Part shown: positions 45,631-56,978 of the stretch, piece by piece
Position numbering within the stretch: the stretch's first letter is position 1
How the letters are laid out: each line of letters starts with the position of its first letter
Assembly: GCA_037903475.1 (NCBI GenBank)
Contig: JBAJFG010000019.1
Location: 7,067,001 to 7,131,000, forward strand
Length of the DNA: 64,000 bases
Origin: Ancylostoma caninum
Taxonomy: Eukaryota > Nematoda > Chromadorea > Rhabditida > Ancylostomatidae
Reading direction: 5' to 3'
The notes under the pieces: model-generated
Seen by the model: the letters and a program-made list of their open reading frames with translations, nothing else
The model's database searches: none
What the model was told of the DNA's origin: nothing
Program-made: the position numbers and the translations under genes

Positions 45631-47668
45631 AAGCTGGGAATAGTCAGTTATAACATTTGGATATTTGTTGATAATAGCTCTTGCATCACTGCAGCTCTTT
45701 TTAGTTGTTTCTTACATTCTGTGTTTCCCTCGGAGTTTTATATTGAAATTAACCGCATTAGAGTAGTCATTGGTTGGAATAGTGTTGTATTCGTGTGTAG
45801 ATATAGATGGTGGTAGTTTTTCTTACATGCTTCTTAATTGTCTTCGTCGTTCTGTTCTCTGTGATATGAACATAGTACTAAGCAAAGTGTTTCCGGCAAT
45901 TGTGGTGGCTGCTTACCGGTATATACATACAAAATTTACTCTGTGAATGTAACGTTTTAATTATTCTTGCTCTCGCGTTTTCCATTGCCCTGCACTAGCG
46001 ACTTTCTCCGTCTTTTTTCTCGCCGACATGGGCGAATTCCTTGTTGAGTACGACATTTCTTGGGCTCTTGATCACTGTGTCCATTTGCTTCTGAAGCATA
46101 TTTGTCTATTTCTTAAGTATTTGTTTTAATATTTGTTTTATAAGTTTCTTCTGTTTTCTGAGGATGTGCTGTTGTCTGCTTGTGATATGCAATATGTATG
46201 AAAATGATTATAAAAATTCTGAGACAAATTGTTGTTTTTTGGACACGCTTGAATAAATGCGTTATCGAGTACTTGTTTAACAATGCGGCCGAGAAAAGAC
46301 GTTGAGAGGGCGGAGGTCAAAAGTCGGATGTGTTTGCCAGTGGCGAGAAGCGCGTGTCGGGTCACAGCGCTGATGAGATCCCTCCAGGGTGCCACCAGTA
46401 CGATGGTCCTTGGAGAATTCTTCATTGGGTAGCGACAAACAGCTGCAATACGGGCATTGTGGTGCTCTTTCTTTTCTTCTACAAGCTACGTTTCTTGCGG
46501 TATCTCACTGTTATTGCCTATATTCCGTATTCGTACCCCTTACTACTACTCTGTGTTATACATTGCCGTTCTCTCCGGATCTTTTCGTTGAGGAAGATTT
46601 TCTTCAAGGAGAAATCTCGACAATTTCTAGATAATTACGTCTATTCCATGTTTTTGAACACAATTAGCATCCCAAATTTCATCAAAAAGCATCGTCCCTG
46701 ATGAGATACCCTGATCAGATATTATGACGACATATCCTTCTCTCATTGCTTCCACCGGGGGTTATCCTGAGTACCTTTAATCCTAGGCTTGAACGCCACA
46801 AAAAATTTCTCCTTGCTTCCATTGGTATGGTAGTTATCGAAATGCAAACAGTGTGACAATTATTTTGTGACATTCTGTATTCATCCGCGCGAAATCAGCT
46901 CATCCTGAATACATATTCTTTCCTGCTTGCTAAGCAGGAACGTCTGCTAGCGTATAGCAGACTGCAGTGGTCGGGACCAGCTAGCACGCAACGCATCAGC
47001 TGCGCCTTGGCACCCTTGTTTTCTGCGCATCCTCATTTCAATAACAATAATATTTATTTACTTATTCATGCACTCGTGTCCTTCTAGTCAAGTACAGTAG
47101 ACATTCATAAACACAAATTACGAGAACGAAGCGGTCTTCTGAAACGGAGAAAGAAGAACTATGTTTGCAACTTAGCGGCTGGACGGTGCTTCAGTCCAGT
47201 AAATAACGGAAAAGTAACTGATAGAAATTGACTTTTTCTACTATCTGTTACCAAATACTGATTTCAGATCCAGTTGAACCCACCACGATGTTTTTGAGAT
47301 AGTCACGTTTAGGCTGCGTCACTGGATAGATTAACGTTTTAACCATCTCGTTGCGAGCTCTACGAATATTGAGACATCCACATAGCATCGTCTCCTGGTG
47401 CGTTTTTGAACCTGAGGCTAATGAGTTTGCGGAAGGTACACCTTTGCTTCTCGACGATGCGCCTAGGTACCATCATTCAAAAAAGTTAACAGCCGCGACA
47501 ATAGTGGAGTTTTGGCATTGTCGTAGTTCAAAAACAATCCATGCTGAGAATTCTCTTCATCTTTTTTTTCCAACGAGCTGTAAGCTGGTGTATCGTTTGA
47601 TCGAAAGATCAGTAGCCAGAGATGATCCATGGCTTCGTCCGAGATATTTCCGCATTTGGGCTAATATA
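45631..47668. other. Membralin 3' flank and intergenic DNA
   Basis: The 3' UTR of membralin probably extends several hundred bases. ORFs at 46138-46425 (minus) and 46330-46701 (plus, 123 codons) overlap on opposite strands and match nothing I recognise. No exon structure was found. Confidence 0.35.
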
Positions 47669-48208
47669 CAGGGGGGGCCATAAGTTATTGTACAACGTTT
47701 GCTCATTTATTTCTCCACCAGCAACACATGGATTATCCTGCTCTTTTCGCTGCCGAATAGAGCAGGGATCAAAGTATCTTACAGTTAAAACCCGGTTTCC
47801 CGGGAGAGTTTTGCTTTGGAGCAGTTGGACTTAGAACAGGTTTTTGAAAAAAGCGGGTTGATGTGGAAATTTTTTACGAAAAATCCACCAAATCTCTAAA
47901 GTGGGGTGTACTGCTTAGATGCATCTTAAAGAGCAAAGAATGCTCTTTCTAAAAATATCAAACTGTTTTTGTGGCTGTTTTGCTCGGAAATTGCGGGCAG
48001 AGTTAGTGCATTTTGCGGCACCGAAAGTCTGCAATGAATGTTTCCGATAAACTTTTTTCGTTATCTTGGAAGTATCCAGGAGGTTTTTGTGATCAAAAGA
48101 TAGAGCAAATCCAGCTCTATTAAACAGTGCCTAGCGCGGCAAAAAATATTTTACTACTGCGGAGAAATGGGCCAGCAAACGTTGTACAATAACTTATGGC
48201 CCCCCCTG
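47669..48208. mobile_element. 540-bp TA-flanked MITE with perfect 35-bp inverted repeats
   Basis: Ends CAGGGGGGGCCATAAGTTAT... and the exact complement ...ATAACTTATGGCCCCCCCTG, flanked by TA at 47667-47668 and 48209-48210. TIRs are identical for 35 bp, suggesting recent activity. No transposase ORF. It lies 138 bp upstream of the methyltransferase start codon, within its probable promoter, and is related at the tip (CAGGG-GGGCCATAA) to the element at 53.93 kb. Confidence 0.9.
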
Positions 48209-48346
48209 TACTTTTTCCACGTGCCCCAGCACAGAATCGAAAAATTTTGTGAGCACTTTTTTTCTAGCTTCGTCCACTTTCTCCCGTTTGTAAAATACAA
48301 TAATTCTACACAGCAATATATCTACATTTGTCTTCAACTTTAGCTG

Positions 48347-51300
48347 ATGTCATTGCCAACGCCGATCTACAAATTGAACGCTGCGCAGCAGCAATCGGTC
48401 TACGAACCAGCCGAGGACACATTTCTTCTCTTGGACGCCATTGAGAAGGATATTCAGGTGAGTATGAGATGCAGTCCCATGATAAAATAAAAATATGCAT
48501 TCTTGGCAGAATTCATAGCTGAGAAAGAAGGAGGCTAGTTTTTAAAAAATAGTATCTGTTTCCAGAAATTGCGGGATATTTCTCCAGAAATAGTTTTGGA
48601 AATTGGTTGTGGCTCCGGCGTGGTGTCGACTTTTGTAAATCAGGTATGCTCTTCTCACTATTTTTGGGTTTGAAGTTTCAAAAGCTATTTATGTCGTGTC
48701 TTCGAAAAAAATATGGCGGAAACCGATATATGGAATGCTAGACGACTTGGATAGTCAAATGAGGAAAATGTAGGAGGCATTTATAAGCACTTATAATCAA
48801 GAGATGAGAGCCTATACCTGAGGAAGCAATTTTCTAATGAGAAGCTTTCGGACTCCGTAAAGCAGCGATCCTGGCAAGAGTTATTTTAGCAATGTACAGC
48901 AAAAGAAGTATCCGAATCTATTATACTCGCATGAATCTAATGACTACTGAAAGCGAAAGTGTAGTCGTCCCCACAAGTCTTGTTTACTCGAATATCAGTC
49001 ACAGTATGGCTTCAAAAACAGCAAAACGAACACATACTCCCTTGAGAGATGATATTTTCTCAAAGCACGCTCGTCTCAAAATCTGAGCCTCTCTGAGAGC
49101 GGAATCATGCATCCAGAAATATTTTTCCACGCAGAAGCCAGCAACATGTCTTCATATTGAAAATTGTGCGCCATTACGCTATTCCATCGGACGCGGAACT
49201 TGAGGAACCTTATTTTGACAACAACCTCATAAAAAGAATGATACATTGTTGAAATATAAATTAAAATAAAAACGATGAAGGAAGGGCTCGAAATTCATTT
49301 CATACTGTACTTTTTTATTGAAGCTAAGCATAAGGTACATATTCTCAGTGCACGTTACTACGGTGAAGAATTCTTGCGTTTGAACAGCGATAACTAAAAA
49401 TGTTCTTGAAATCCTGAAAATTCTTGTCCAGTCTGCACAGCGAGTGCAACGGAAATCGGAGATACGTATTAAAAGGAAAAAGTGATTGCCTTGAAACAAC
49501 TGGGCTTAGTGAAAAGGAGGATGGTTGAGGAAAAAGTGCAGAATATGCAAAGCGGATAGCTTTGCGTCACACATATATAGATTACCGAGCCAGAGCGCCC
49601 CGAAGCGGCGCTCTGACTCGGACCCGTGTGCCACGTTACCTCCGGGCTAGGTAAACTCTAGAAAATGACTGTCATCCGCGAAGCGCGGCGAAGCTGCGTA
49701 GCTCCTAAGTGGTTTGGAGGTTAACTCTTATTATTTTCAATATAAAGAGCTTTTACATGGTCCCTTATATGAGTAGCAACACAGGTCCTCACGTGGTCAA
49801 GTCGTTTTCATTTGGGATAGCGCTGAAAGTCGAAATTGTTATGGTTCGGGCACAATTAGCTTTTAACAGGAATAAACTGCGTAAAGGTTCTATTCCTATT
49901 TTGTAAGCACAATATTAAGCTCATGGAGTGCACCATTTGTTCCCTTGACCGTTAATTTCTAATTGCCGTTACTACTTGATGCTTTAGAAGGAGTGCAGCG
50001 AAAATTTTCGTACAACTCTGCTGTATTTGGATGATTCACGGCTCTGATTGCGAAATCACACTCGCTTCATCAGTGGTTCTCCCATTCTGCTTTAAGGGTC
50101 CAAGATATACCGTTTTCGTTGCAAATTAGATGTCCTAATTGAAGATTTCCATGTTGTACACATACATATACCATGGGCGTGTCATTGGGCGTGTCAATTT
50201 TCGCAATTGAGCCCGTGGCGGCGGGCTAAAGAGGTGGGGCGAGGCGAATGGATCAATGACAGCGTGACCTGTCATCCCTCGCGCGGCGATGGGGGGGGGG
50301 GGTCTGCGCTTTATATAGAGTAAGATATAGAGAAAGAAGAGCAGCATGGTGAAATATGTAGCTGAAAAAGGCAGCAGCCGTGTGAATTTACGCCTGTTGA
50401 TGCAGCAGCATCGAGCTTCTGCTGGGATTGCTCGCTTTTTTCCTGATCGTTCTTCTTTTTCTTTTTTATTGTTTAGTGGGACATCCTAATGAAAGCTTCA
50501 GGCACTAGGAGGAAATGTGACATCACTCGCGACAGACTACAACCCTGATGCTCTCGATTGCACAGTGGAGACAGGGCGACTGAACGGCGTGAAAATCGAG
50601 GTGGTGAGGACTGATCTCGACAATGGACTGAGCCACCTAGAGGTAAGGTCATCTTGGAAATCTCTTCTGAAACCCCTGGGGAATTTTCTTCAGTATCATT
50701 GTGATTGAACCTCAAAATAACCAACGCCTTTTGAACTTACGATAGCATCAATCGATGAAGCCAAATTTTCCCTTTGAAAGAATTTTCACGGATCTTAGCC
50801 TCTCAAATTTTACCATGTCTTTTTTTTTTTAGAATAAAGTGGATATATTGCTCTTCAATCCTCCATACGTCCCAACAGAAGACAATCCGAAAAACGATCT
50901 GGTATGTTTTTAAGAGCATTTGCTTTCAGTTTTGTAAGCATTCACTAACCCATTATTGTAGTTGAAAGGATTGAAGACTACAACAGTTTTGTTTACAGCG
51001 GACGTCAATGGCGTTGGCCCTCTGCGGCCTCGGGAAGGACGTCGCGCAACCGCGCCGCACGCTCTGTAACCTATGCATTCTGCTGCTATTATGCAATTTC
51101 TAGCAGCTTTTCCACCCAATTTTAAGGATTTTCCAGCGAATCGGGGAGAAAAGACCCTAGAAGTAGTATTCCGGCGGCGACATCGTTTCCGACGCGCGCT
51201 GCGTACTTCTCGAGGCCGCGGATGGGCCACCGCCATTGCCGTCCACTGTATTTCCATCCAAGATGCACATAATTACCGAACTTCTAAAATCTCTTTGTAA

Positions 51301-52600
51301 CATGTACCGGATTACGGACTCAACCGGTGAAAAGCTAGAGAATGTCTAGATAAGTTCACAAATCTTCCTTCTTCATATATTAGATGGCATGGAAGTTGGT
51401 CGCGTGAGTCGCAATGTGTATTAGAGCAGTGCTGTACTATAGCGTTTTATAATCACGGCAGTGCTATATAGGTGCTGTACTACATATAGCTGCTGTTATA
51501 CCCCTTGAGAAGTATAGCGGTTTAAGTCACTGCGGCTGTGGCGACAGTGGTATTGATGCATATCGATTGGTGTTGATGACAGCGACGACATCCCCAGGGT
51601 CGCACAGTCCACAATCGACATATGCCAAAACCATTGTTGTTTCGTTCACAACGACCGGAAAAGCTATACTTCTCCAGAAGTGTAGATGCAGCCATTGACT
51701 CGACTGGATCAAATCGGCTCAAATTTTGGATGAATTGAGTCATTTGAAACATCGAACAGTTCGAATAGGACAGAACCTTTGGTTATTAGAAATGTCAAAT
51801 ACTTGAAAAGCAGTCTGATTGACTAAAGCTGCCGCACCGCCCCATCAGTGCTTCGCCCCGTGGCCGATCGGAATCCCTGCTCCGTGGGAAGTACATGTCA
51901 CTGGTTTTCATACGACGTGTGCATGATTGCAAATTACTGTGTATTTGCAGACGTCAGTTGTAAAAATGAAATTTAAAAAAATGATTAAAAATTGTACGCG
52001 TTATGACATTCGTATTTTACATCGGATGTGGCCTGCTGTAGTGTTATCATCTTCCACAGCGCTGACGTATGGATTCTGGTTTGTATCGATTGTTGATGAC
52101 TCGCGCAGCAGCGACGCCAGCGATGGCTCGCCCGAGAAATCGATAAGCATCGAAATCGCTGGCGGCAACCCATGGTGCTTATTGTACTCCATTTGGAGTA
52201 TAAGACGGCTTTGAGATTTAGAAAAATTTTGCTTCAAAGAGAATAACACCACTCAGATTAAGCTACAATGCACAAAAAATATTCTCACCTCTAAAGATGC
52301 CTTTATTATAGGTGGTGACACCATCCTATTCCTTTCTTTAAAGCTACAAGCGTTCATCCTTGAATTTAGGAGCGCTGCTGGGCCGGTGGGCCAAATGGCC
52401 GAGGAGCTGTGGATCGGCTACTTCCCCGTGTGTCGAAACTGTTGTCCGGAAAAGGAGTCTTCTACTTGGTCGCACTGCACTCAAACAACATTCCAGCATT
52501 GCTGACCGCTTGTCCTGATCTCGTTGGAAGTGTAGCCATGGAGCGACGATGTGGAATAGAGCATTTGTACATACTGAAGTATACTCGGAAGCAGGCCTGA
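48347..52600 (+). CDS. mtq-2: HemK2/N6AMT1-type methyltransferase (MTQ-2), 5 exons
   Basis: SAM-dependent glutamine methyltransferase that, with TRMT112, modifies the GGQ motif of release factor eRF1 (family knowledge). Exons 48347-48457, 48566-48643, 50502-50642, 50833-50901 and 52370-52600 are all multiples of three and give 209 residues, the normal length (human 214). Landmarks: VYEPAEDTFLLLDAIEKD (19-36), SAM-binding motif VLEIGCGSGVVS (about 47-58), the acidic ATDYNPDAL (about 73-81), catalytic NPPY with following VPTEDN (about 119-128), WAGGPNGRGAVDRLLPRV, GKGVFYLVALHSNN and terminal RRCGIEHLYILKY. ACTTTAG lies three bases before the ATG, a likely spliced-leader acceptor. A MITE lies just upstream and another inside intron 4. 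Intron 2 is 1.86 kb. Confidence 0.95.
49585..49621. other. GC-rich stem-loop in MTQ-2 intron 2
   Basis: CCGAGCCAGAGCGCC, a seven-base loop and GGCGCTCTGACTCGG form a 15-bp stem with one mismatch. It may be an end of an unrecognised element or an RNA hairpin. No function can be assigned. Confidence 0.6.
50996..51248. mobile_element. MITE family M1, copy 2 (TA target duplication)
   Basis: 253 bp, ends CAGCGGACGTCAATGGCGTT and ...GCCGTCCACTG, flanked by TA at 50994-50995 and 51249-51250. It aligns over its whole length with copy 1 at 32.76 kb (shared GGCCTCGGGAAGG/TCGAGGCCGCGGATGGGCCA, GCATTCTGCTGCTATTATGC, AGCGAATCGGGGA). Inserted in MTQ-2 intron 4. Confidence 0.9.
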
Positions 52601-52749
52601 ATGGAAATGTGTCTTGATATTTTCTGTACATACGCATGTGTTTTTGATGCTGTTGTTCTGGAATCCTCCTAATCTCTCCTACCTTTCTGGCGATTGCCGT
52701 TTCACTATTTTCCCTCAGTTTCCCACATTTTCTTTTGTAAAAGGAAGCC

Positions 52750-53400
52750 ATGCCTTCAATATTCGTTGTTCGGTGTAAGTACTTCATTATTTTCTTGCAC
52801 ACATTTGTGTTAGTAGTTTTATTTAAGTCAGTTTCCAGATAAAATGGATTTGAAACAGATTTCATTAAGATCAATTTGATTTTGCTTGCAGAGCGGAATT
52901 TCTGGTGAAAAAAGGTTCAAGAATTTTGTTTAGAGTGTTCACCGAAAGGCTGTGGGGAGTGACGGGTTTAATTCACCCAATGTGAATTTAGGATTTTTTT
53001 AGCGACGCGAAGACCCAGGCGCTCCAAAAAAAAAAGGCTCTCTGCATTCATCTACATTTCTACTGTATTGGTTTGGCCTTCCAATACCCTAACAGAAAAT
53101 AAGTTCAGAGGTTTGTTGACCATCACTTATACCACACATTCGGCCAGAAAAAGAAAAAAAATATTTATCAAGGAGTAGAGACCTTGCGTCCTATTTCAAA
53201 CATGCAATCTGACACTGGAACACATGACACTGGTTGTGATTCTTTAGGAAATTCTTGTAGTAGGAGATCGCTTCAAGCATGGAGTTGTACATATCGTCGC
53301 TGCTCCTTACAAAACCTCCAGTACATACATTGCCAAGGCTACGTTAGGACCGCCGCTTCGTCGCATTCCTCTTGGAATATATAGCTCCCTAGGAAAATGA
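52750..53400 (+). CDS. Possible small gene just downstream of MTQ-2
   Basis: 150 bp after the MTQ-2 stop, ATG CCT TCA ATA TTC GTT GTT CG precedes a GTGTAAG donor. A possible middle exon starts after TTGCTTGCAG at about 52892 (AEFLVKKGSRILFRVFTERL). A convincing terminal frame runs 53248-53400 after ATTCTTTAG (EILVVGDRFKHGVVHIVAAP ... RRIPLGIYSSLGK, stop). Joined, these would make a basic protein of roughly 85-90 residues. The joins between the parts are my guess and the family is unknown. The spacing would suit a nematode operon with MTQ-2. Confidence 0.3.
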
Positions 53401-53428
53401 CGCATATATAGAATCCTTGTGTTGTAGT

Positions 53429-53640
53429 CTAAAAGATGATATATCCTGTTTGCAAGGGGATGGTTGTGGAGTATTGGGGCGTAAATTTGCTGACTGTGTG
53501 TTGAATGGCAAATTTCAAAATGTCCAAACTGTGCCCTGTCACTATCACCGGATACACTCCATTCAATACTTTATTTTTCGAATTTCCATACGGTGGATCG
53601 AACCTGGCATATGTATGCTCCAAATAGAGCCAGCTCCGAG
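53429..53640 (-). CDS. Unidentified exon-like frame
   Basis: The minus strand after a GATTTTCAG (about 53645) is open to a stop at 53429 and includes EHTYARFDPPYGNSKNKVLN then GVYPVIVTGHSLDILKF. It looks protein-like and has a good acceptor, but I found no partner exons and recognise no family. The plus strand is also open here, so it could be chance. Confidence 0.2.
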
Positions 53641-53929
53641 CTGACTGAAAATCGTTATCGTTCCATCGTTAGCTAAACGCACTTTTTATTGTTTTGTTGT
53701 GCTCTTTCTGGTACTTTTTCGATCTAATATTGAGTCATTGAAACAAGAGTCAGTTTCCATGTTCCTCTTTTTTCCATTTCGTTTGCCAAACCGTGGCTGG
53801 CCTCATTTGAGTGGGCCTGATTGTACTCGAAAGCTCTAGATATTCACAAATTAATATTGTTGCTCTTTTGACTAGTCAACAATAGAGCAAACATGGTCAG
53901 ACATCTGGAATATTCACAGAGACGATTTA

Positions 53930-54425
53930 CAGGGTGGGCCATAAATACGATAACACGGAAAGGTGCACACAGAAAAGGCATTAATGAGTTATATGTTTAC
54001 TAGGTCACATTTAACATAAGGCAACCCTTCACCTCGTGATATCCCTTTTCAGTTCCGATAGAGACCCCAACATGCTGAACGAAGTCGTTGACCGCGGCGC
54101 GCAAGTGGTGGTGGTTCAGCTCAGCCAACATTTTTTAGAGTGCTTGCTCAACTAATCCAAATTCTGGAGAGATTATGAGCAAGCCTTGCTCTCACGTATC
54201 ACAGAAGCATATTGACCCTACTGATTGAGATCCAAGCGAGTGGATGGAAACCAATAGGACCTAAGATATTATTTAGGCTGCTTTGGATCAAAAATGACCT
54301 GTGAGCCGGAGCACTGCTCCAGTAAAACGTTACGAAAGCCCATCCCAATTGAGTTTGACTTCGAGGTAAAACAATTTTCTCCACAGGAGAAACGAGCGTT
54401 ATTACCGTATTTATGGCCGACCCTG
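53930..54425. mobile_element. Tc1/mariner-superfamily remnant or MITE, TA-flanked
   Basis: Ends CAGGGTGGGCCATAAATACG and its complement (CGTATTTATGGCCGACCCTG), TA at 53928-53929 and 54426-54427, 496 bp. On the minus strand about 54380-54200 shows WAFVTFYWSSAPAHRS, similar to the QQDGAPAH block before the second catalytic Asp of maT/mariner transposases, but without an intact frame. Confidence 0.8.
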
Positions 54426-54427
54426 TA

Positions 54428-56978
54428 TATTCATCACCTCTTCACGAAAGTGTACGCTCATATGGGGGGTGATGCTATGATTCGCGACAAAAATCGCGCT
54501 TCACTATGTTAAGGATGTCTTCGACTCTTCACTTTGTTAAGGATGCCTGATGTGAGTAATGCTCCACTGTATTTTTAGATTAATTATGTTGTGGTGGTTC
54601 TTTCATTCAAAAAAAATGTTCCCATAATGCCGAACGAATTGTCATCGAAGCTCATAAAACTTCTTCATTAAATTTTGAGAGCTCTCTAGATGATGGATGA
54701 TGACGCTTTGAAAACAAAAGTCAAAAAAGTTGAAGTCAAACGACACTCTAGGGAACAACCGATTCTGTTTAGAATTGTGCTTTTTAAAAAGCTAGGATTC
54801 TCGCAAAATTAAATGCTGCCTGAGAATACTGGATGACCGGACATTTCTCTGATTTTGCGGGTCCTTCACTCGAGCTACCCTAATGTGCTAATTCTCAACG
54901 GCTTATGGCGATAAGCATGGTCGGCTTGCTAGTCCTTTGTTGAAAGCTTTCATTTTTGCGTTCCGTGACGACACTTATCCCGACACAGATGCGCAGTCGA
55001 GATAGTGCCTATTGCGAGACGGACTTGTTGTCGGCGACGAGTCGTCTGCCCGGTTGTGCCGGCCACCTACAAATGCAAGAAGATGTCATACCGTCAGGCT
55101 AATTGGAACGACTTCCGAAAGTTTGGTAGGTCCATAAATTCTTAGCTTTGTTGATGGTGCTGATAATATTTGTTCTCCAATTTTTCACTTTTCCTAACAT
55201 CTTTCGCTACTTCATCACTCTTGCATCTGTGGAGTTAGCTTTCCTATGAAGGGATTAATGAACATTCCTGGAAAGATTGTGATCTAACCGTCCCCCCCCC
55301 CCAAGTTGGATGACTTTCCTAAAAAGAATGGGTAGAATTGGTCCAAGCTAAGAATCACCAACATAGAGTAATATGAAACGATGTAGATCGATGCAGATTA
55401 CCCACATTTTCCTAGAAAGCTTGCTGTTCCACTCTGGATGAACGGGAGCCCAAAACCTTTCCGGGAATCTTCATAAACTTCACCACAGTGGGAAAAATTC
55501 CAGTTGTTCGCGAAAATCTTGTGGTTGCTGCACTAACCGGAAAGGAGTTCGATTTCCTGTAAATTATGGATGGTCTGCTAAGAGTTGATGGACGAACTGT
55601 TTTCAAAGTACATCCTGAAGTGGCAGACATACAATCATATTGGTAGGATCTGGAAGAAAGTAATACTCATGTCATTATTGGGATTCGTGGGGAAGAATGG
55701 CGTGATCAGCGGAACTTTCAATGAATTCTTTAAGAAAATTTCAAATTTAAGAACCAAAATTGAAATATGAAAAAGAAAAAACGAGAATTAATTTGAGAGG
55801 TGTTTCAATTTGAAAACTGAGAAAAAACCCTGTGATCCAACGCAATTTTCAACCTCTGCTTGTATACCAACCATATCTGATTCATTTCAGCTATCACCAA
55901 ATATTTCAATAAATTAACTTTTGCCCTTTTCACTGGTCGAGATCAAGTGCCGAGAATTCCTCATTGTCAAAACCTAATTGACCGCTGAACCTTGCTAAAT
56001 GAGGCTTGATAACCCATCGAAATTGTTCTCTGATGTCCTCTGACAAAGCTATAGCCAGAAATATTCAATTCTCTGGGTTCGACCGCAATTATTGAGATGG
56101 ATCAGGACAATTAAGGTACTTGTTGTGATACATAGTGGCAGTCCTCAAGAAAATTCTTCCAATCCAGAGCTGTGATATGCATGAACGTGCACATTGCAAT
56201 AACTACATTATTTTCCTTCCATTTCTTCTTCAGCGTACTATTGTGCAATTCAAACTTTATAGTATTTTGCAGCCATGTACATGTGTGGCATTGCGGCGGA
56301 TGAACTCTTCTCAATCCTGCTACCTGATTTTTTATAGTCTTTTTCTCGGAGAGATCAAAATTTGAGATTTGCCAGTACTCACAATCACTCATCCACAGGG
56401 GGAAGCTCACAAGTGTGATCTCAGCTCAAATCGAGCTTCCCACTGTAGATTCAAAACATTTTCAGAATCATGTTCAAATTTTCAGTTCTTCACTACTACT
56501 TTCCTGGCTTACATACATGTGATAAGTTCATGAGCATCCCTCCATAAGATATTATATTTGATTATCTCAACACTTTGATTTTTCTGATTCTTTCCTCATA
56601 TTCTTCGCACTAATTTCTACATCATTTCTTTTGATTCTCATTCATACAGCACATATTTTGCACACTTCACTCTTTCACTAGTAGCAGAAAATTCACCCAT
56701 AATACAAAGAAGTGTGAAGGCAGTTTCTGGTAACTGTGGTAGCTGTTACAACGAGCACCTCAAATTGTCCAGAAAAAGGGTTTCGAATGGGCAATTTTAT
56801 GATGGATAAGCAGCCTGGAAATTTCTCTATTATAGTTTAAGCTCCTAAAGTCAATTCTGAGGTGGGACACCGCTTCTAAATGATATTTGTGTTCATTTTT
56901 TGTAAGTCATGTACCCCTCTTCCAGACCTGGTCCGATTTCCAGTCACTAAACCAATCACCTACGAACATGGTGCTCTG
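54428..56978. other. Intergenic; LINE scrap and one exon-like frame
   Basis: About 55050-55130 (plus) reads TYKCKKMSYRQANWNDFRKF, like the linker between endonuclease and reverse transcriptase in nematode LINEs (KADWxxFRKxL), with no flanking domains. An 11-base C run lies at 55292-55302. At 55416-55558 a frame with good splice sites is annotated separately. The remainder holds nothing I can support. Confidence 0.4.
55416..55558 (+). CDS. Isolated exon-like frame of unknown gene
   Basis: After CATTTTCCTAG the frame runs KACCSTLDEREPKTFPGIFI, then NFTTVGKIPVVRENLVVAAL and TGKEFDF, to a good donor (CT|GTAAAT). If unspliced it meets TAA at 55560, yet the same frame then continues open for 27 codons (IMDGLLRVDGRTVFKVHPEV). 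This suggests either an exon plus accidental frame or a gene broken by one stop. Family not recognised. It is 1.4 kb upstream of the glycosyltransferase and no join to it was found. Confidence 0.25.

Noticed and set aside
46138..46701. Overlapping ORFs of 95 and 123 codons on opposite strands
   Set aside because: No recognisable motif, no splice context, and both strands open together.
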